DNA from: Candidatus Sumerlaeaceae bacterium
Lineage (GTDB): Bacteria; Sumerlaeota; Sumerlaeia; Sumerlaeales; Sumerlaeaceae
DNA: 35,542 bases
Reading direction: 5' to 3'
NCBI GenBank assembly: GCA_019695055.1
Contig: JAIBAT010000150.1
Span: forward strand, 1-35,542
In this document: positions 33,545-35,542 of the stretch, piece by piece
Numbering within the stretch: the stretch's first letter is position 1
Layout of the letters: each line of letters opens with the position of its first letter
Position numbers and translations under genes: made by a program
The notes under the pieces: model-generated
Databases searched by the model: none
Told to the model about the DNA's origin: nothing
Seen by the model: only the letters and a program-made list of their open reading frames with translations

Positions 33545-35488
33545 TCACCCGAGAGGTATGCGGCGGAACGGATCGAAGGCGCGGTCCAGCAGCAAGGTCA
33601 ACTCCCGCCGCGTGACAGGCTCGTCCGGTTTGAAGTTCACGTGCCAGATACCTTCGTACAGATTGAGCCGATACAGGGGTTCAATCCACTTTGCCGCCCA
33701 ATGATTATGCGGCATGTCGAGAAACCGGATCTTCACGTCCGGCGTCGGCTGCAAATCGAGGGCAAGGCAAAGCACCGGCGCAAGCGTGGCGCGGGTGGCG
33801 ACCTGGGCAAAGGTTTCGTCCTTCGAGAAGTCCAGCCCCTCGATATCCTGCGTCAGGACGCGCAGTTCGTCGCGATAGATGTCCATCGGCGGTTTGTCCG
33901 GTGCGATGGGTCCGCCCTCCGCCTTGACCAGCAATTCGGCCACCTGGTCCCAGGTCATGGGGGCGTCCTTGCGGAATTGGAAATCCTCCTTGTCGAAAAC
34001 CACACCTGATAACGCGAGTTTCTGGGCCTCCACAAAGATCCGGTCATCGGCGGTAAGATCGTCGTAGGGATAAAGCATGACGCCGCGCACGAGGAGCAAC
34101 TCCTGCAAATCACGCACGTCCACCTCGCGGGGCTCCACGCCGGCACCCAGCGCCGTGGCCGCAATGGCACCGGCAGCCTGGCCCATGAGAAGCACTATGG
34201 GCTGGAGACGGGTGCAACCATTGACGATGTGAGAGACAGAGATGCTCTTCTCCACGGCCATGAAACCGTCCACGCCTTTGGGAAAGAAGACTCCAAATGG
34301 CACCTGGAAGTTGGCGTTCGAGGGATACTTCTCCTCAAAATAATTGGGGTGGCCGGGATGGGCGCGGGCGTGATGGTGATCCAGGAAGTAGTCGCCCACG
34401 GCGATGGAATCCCGGCGCAGCGCCGGGCGAATGCCGTTACCCTCGCCGGGCAGCACGTCCTGCTCGATCATGACAACATCGCCAATGATTCGGCGGGTTT
34501 CGCGCACGTATGGGATGAACGGCAGCCCGTCGTCCGTGGGGAACTCGTCGTCGGCAATCCCAAGCTCCGGGTGGCCGAGCACCGTTTGCATATAATGGAC
34601 GAAGTTCAGGGTGTGGGCCTTTGCCTTGGCAAAGGTCGCGGCCCGCTTCTCGCGGTCAAAGGCGGGCAGGGTGTCCGGGAAATCATTGGCGTGGAAGGGC
34701 CAGTTGATCATGTACTTATTGGCCGGCAACTTGCCATAATCGATGAACGTTTCCCACGTATGTAGCGTGTGGATGTGGTCCTTGAGGTCGGCCGGATGTG
34801 CGTCTACTGCGGTGCAACCACGGAAAAGGTCGGGATTATAATCTGCGGATGGATTGACCGGCGGGGCGGGGCGGTTGTGAGCCTTCTGGTAATCCTTCAG
34901 GATGGCCACATAGGTCATATCCTGAATTTCGAGGTCGGCTTTCTCCGGTGCGTCCGGCTCGCCGGTTTGGTCGCGGGATTCGCGACCGAAGCGATACTTG
35001 ATGCCGGCCATATCGATGACGTCGCCAAACTCGGTGGCATCGACGACGATCCTTGCCCGCACCTCGAATTCCTCGCCGGCCTTGTTAACAAAGCGGAAAC
35101 CGGTGACGCGATTGTTGTCGCGCAGCACTTCGGTGACATGGGCCTCGAAAAAGGGCTGGATAAGCTCTTCGCGCTTGATGAGGCGCTGGAAAATTCCGGC
35201 TACGATGTGGGGCTCAAAAGCGGTGCGAGTCACCCAACCAGTCTCGGTTTTGGCGGCGCCGCCATAGTGGATCTCGATCTCACGGACAATTTCGCGATAG
35301 AATCCACAGGTCAAAGCGCCCCAATTGCCGTCAAAGGCGACGACGCCGGCGGAGGTGATCATGCCCCCGGCCCATGGTGTTTCCTCGACGAGGACTACGG
35401 CGGCGCCCATTCGGGCCGCCTGGATGGCTGCCGCTGCGCCACCGCAGCCGGCACCCGCAATTGCAAGGTCGGTATGTATAGTGTTCAT
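33545..35488 (-). CDS. FAD-dependent oxidoreductase with C-terminal SLH-like repeats
   Basis: 647 residues from ATG 35488; an in-frame TTG at 35503 is an alternative. The N-terminus has the FAD-binding LAIAGAGCGGAAAAIQAARMG followed by VVLVEETPWAGG, typical of FAD_oxidored (PF12831-like) proteins. A later ARIVVDATEFGD and GFMAVEKSISVSHIVNG fit the same family. The C-terminal 175 residues carry S-layer-homology-like repeats: one at about 472-526 (VEAQKLALSGVV, FQFRKDAPMTWDQVAELLVKA) and one at 589-640 (HWAAKWIEPLY, NFKPDEPVTRRELTLLLDRA), with a weaker half-repeat between. No signal peptide is seen. Substrate unknown. It is first of the probable operon with the glycosyltransferase and parvulin. 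Confidence 0.9.
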   Translation of the reverse strand: MNTIHTDLAIAGAGCGGAAAAIQAARMGAAVVLVEETPWAGGMITSAGVVAFDGNWGALTCGFYREIVREIEIHYGGAAKTETGWVTRTAFEPHIVAGIFQRLIKREELIQPFFEAHVTEVLRDNNRVTGFRFVNKAGEEFEVRARIVVDATEFGDVIDMAGIKYRFGRESRDQTGEPDAPEKADLEIQDMTYVAILKDYQKAHNRPAPPVNPSADYNPDLFRGCTAVDAHPADLKDHIHTLHTWETFIDYGKLPANKYMINWPFHANDFPDTLPAFDREKRAATFAKAKAHTLNFVHYMQTVLGHPELGIADDEFPTDDGLPFIPYVRETRRIIGDVVMIEQDVLPGEGNGIRPALRRDSIAVGDYFLDHHHARAHPGHPNYFEEKYPSNANFQVPFGVFFPKGVDGFMAVEKSISVSHIVNGCTRLQPIVLLMGQAAGAIAATALGAGVEPREVDVRDLQELLLVRGVMLYPYDDLTADDRIFVEAQKLALSGVVFDKEDFQFRKDAPMTWDQVAELLVKAEGGPIAPDKPPMDIYRDELRVLTQDIEGLDFSKDETFAQVATRATLAPVLCLALDLQPTPDVKIRFLDMPHNHWAAKWIEPLYRLNLYEGIWHVNFKPDEPVTRRELTLLLDRAFDPFRRIPLG

Positions 35489-35542
35489 AATAGAAGAACC
35501 CAAATTGCTGGGCCGCTCCGGGGGAAGTGAAGGAGAATTTTC

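Overview
The window is a GC-rich (about 60% by eye), densely packed bacterial chromosome segment with 30 supported protein genes. No rRNA, tRNA, CRISPR array, transposase or phage gene was seen. The organism looks like an uncultured, diderm-type free-living bacterium. Many products carry signal peptides (secreted beta-propeller proteins, a SOUL protein, a transglutaminase-like protein), and a FAD oxidoreductase ends in S-layer-homology-like repeats. DUF3179 next to a pseudopilin-like protein, secreted YVTN-propeller phosphoesterases and SMP-30 proteins recall uncultured lineages such as Sumerlaeota, Hydrogenedentota or PVC relatives. That placement is a low-confidence inference from gene style.

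Left part (1-8266): a 5'-truncated phosphotransferase-fold gene that lacks its catalytic Asp; a secreted YVTN-propeller/phosphoesterase; then, on the minus strand, pyrH-frr with an FHA-EAL signalling fusion downstream; then plus-strand transglutaminase-like and SMP-30 proteins. Centre-left (8269-15110), all minus: a double-FHA protein, a metallophosphoesterase and a small membrane protein behind a good sigma70-like promoter; and a SbcD/YhaN-like nuclease-ATPase pair whose ATPase has a mid-protein transmembrane hairpin. Between 15111 and 15584 lies a 474-base region with a long G tract and several strong palindromes, probably dispersed repeats.

Middle (15585-23998): a polytopic membrane protein, a SOUL protein, a secreted propeller-like protein, a translationally coupled pair of unknown secreted proteins, a signal-peptide-bearing small heat shock protein with a textbook sigma54 promoter and a strong terminator, and a two-gene module pairing an 80-residue protein with an AbiEii-type nucleotidyltransferase.

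Right part (24060-35542): a pseudopilin-like protein coupled to a DUF3179 protein, an isolated atpG, nfo (endonuclease IV), a YkgJ-type cysteine-cluster protein, lpdA with a PAP2 phosphatase, pyrE, a single-domain parvulin, a GT39-like membrane glycosyltransferase and the FAD oxidoreductase with SLH-like repeats. Housekeeping genes (pyrH, frr, atpG, lpdA, pyrE, nfo) are scattered among accessory genes and not in their classical operons. The most interesting items are the sigma54-driven exported small heat shock protein, the nucleotidyltransferase module, the solitary atpG, the FAD-SLH fusion, the pseudokinase-like first gene and the palindromic repeat region upstream of the SbcD/YhaN operon.
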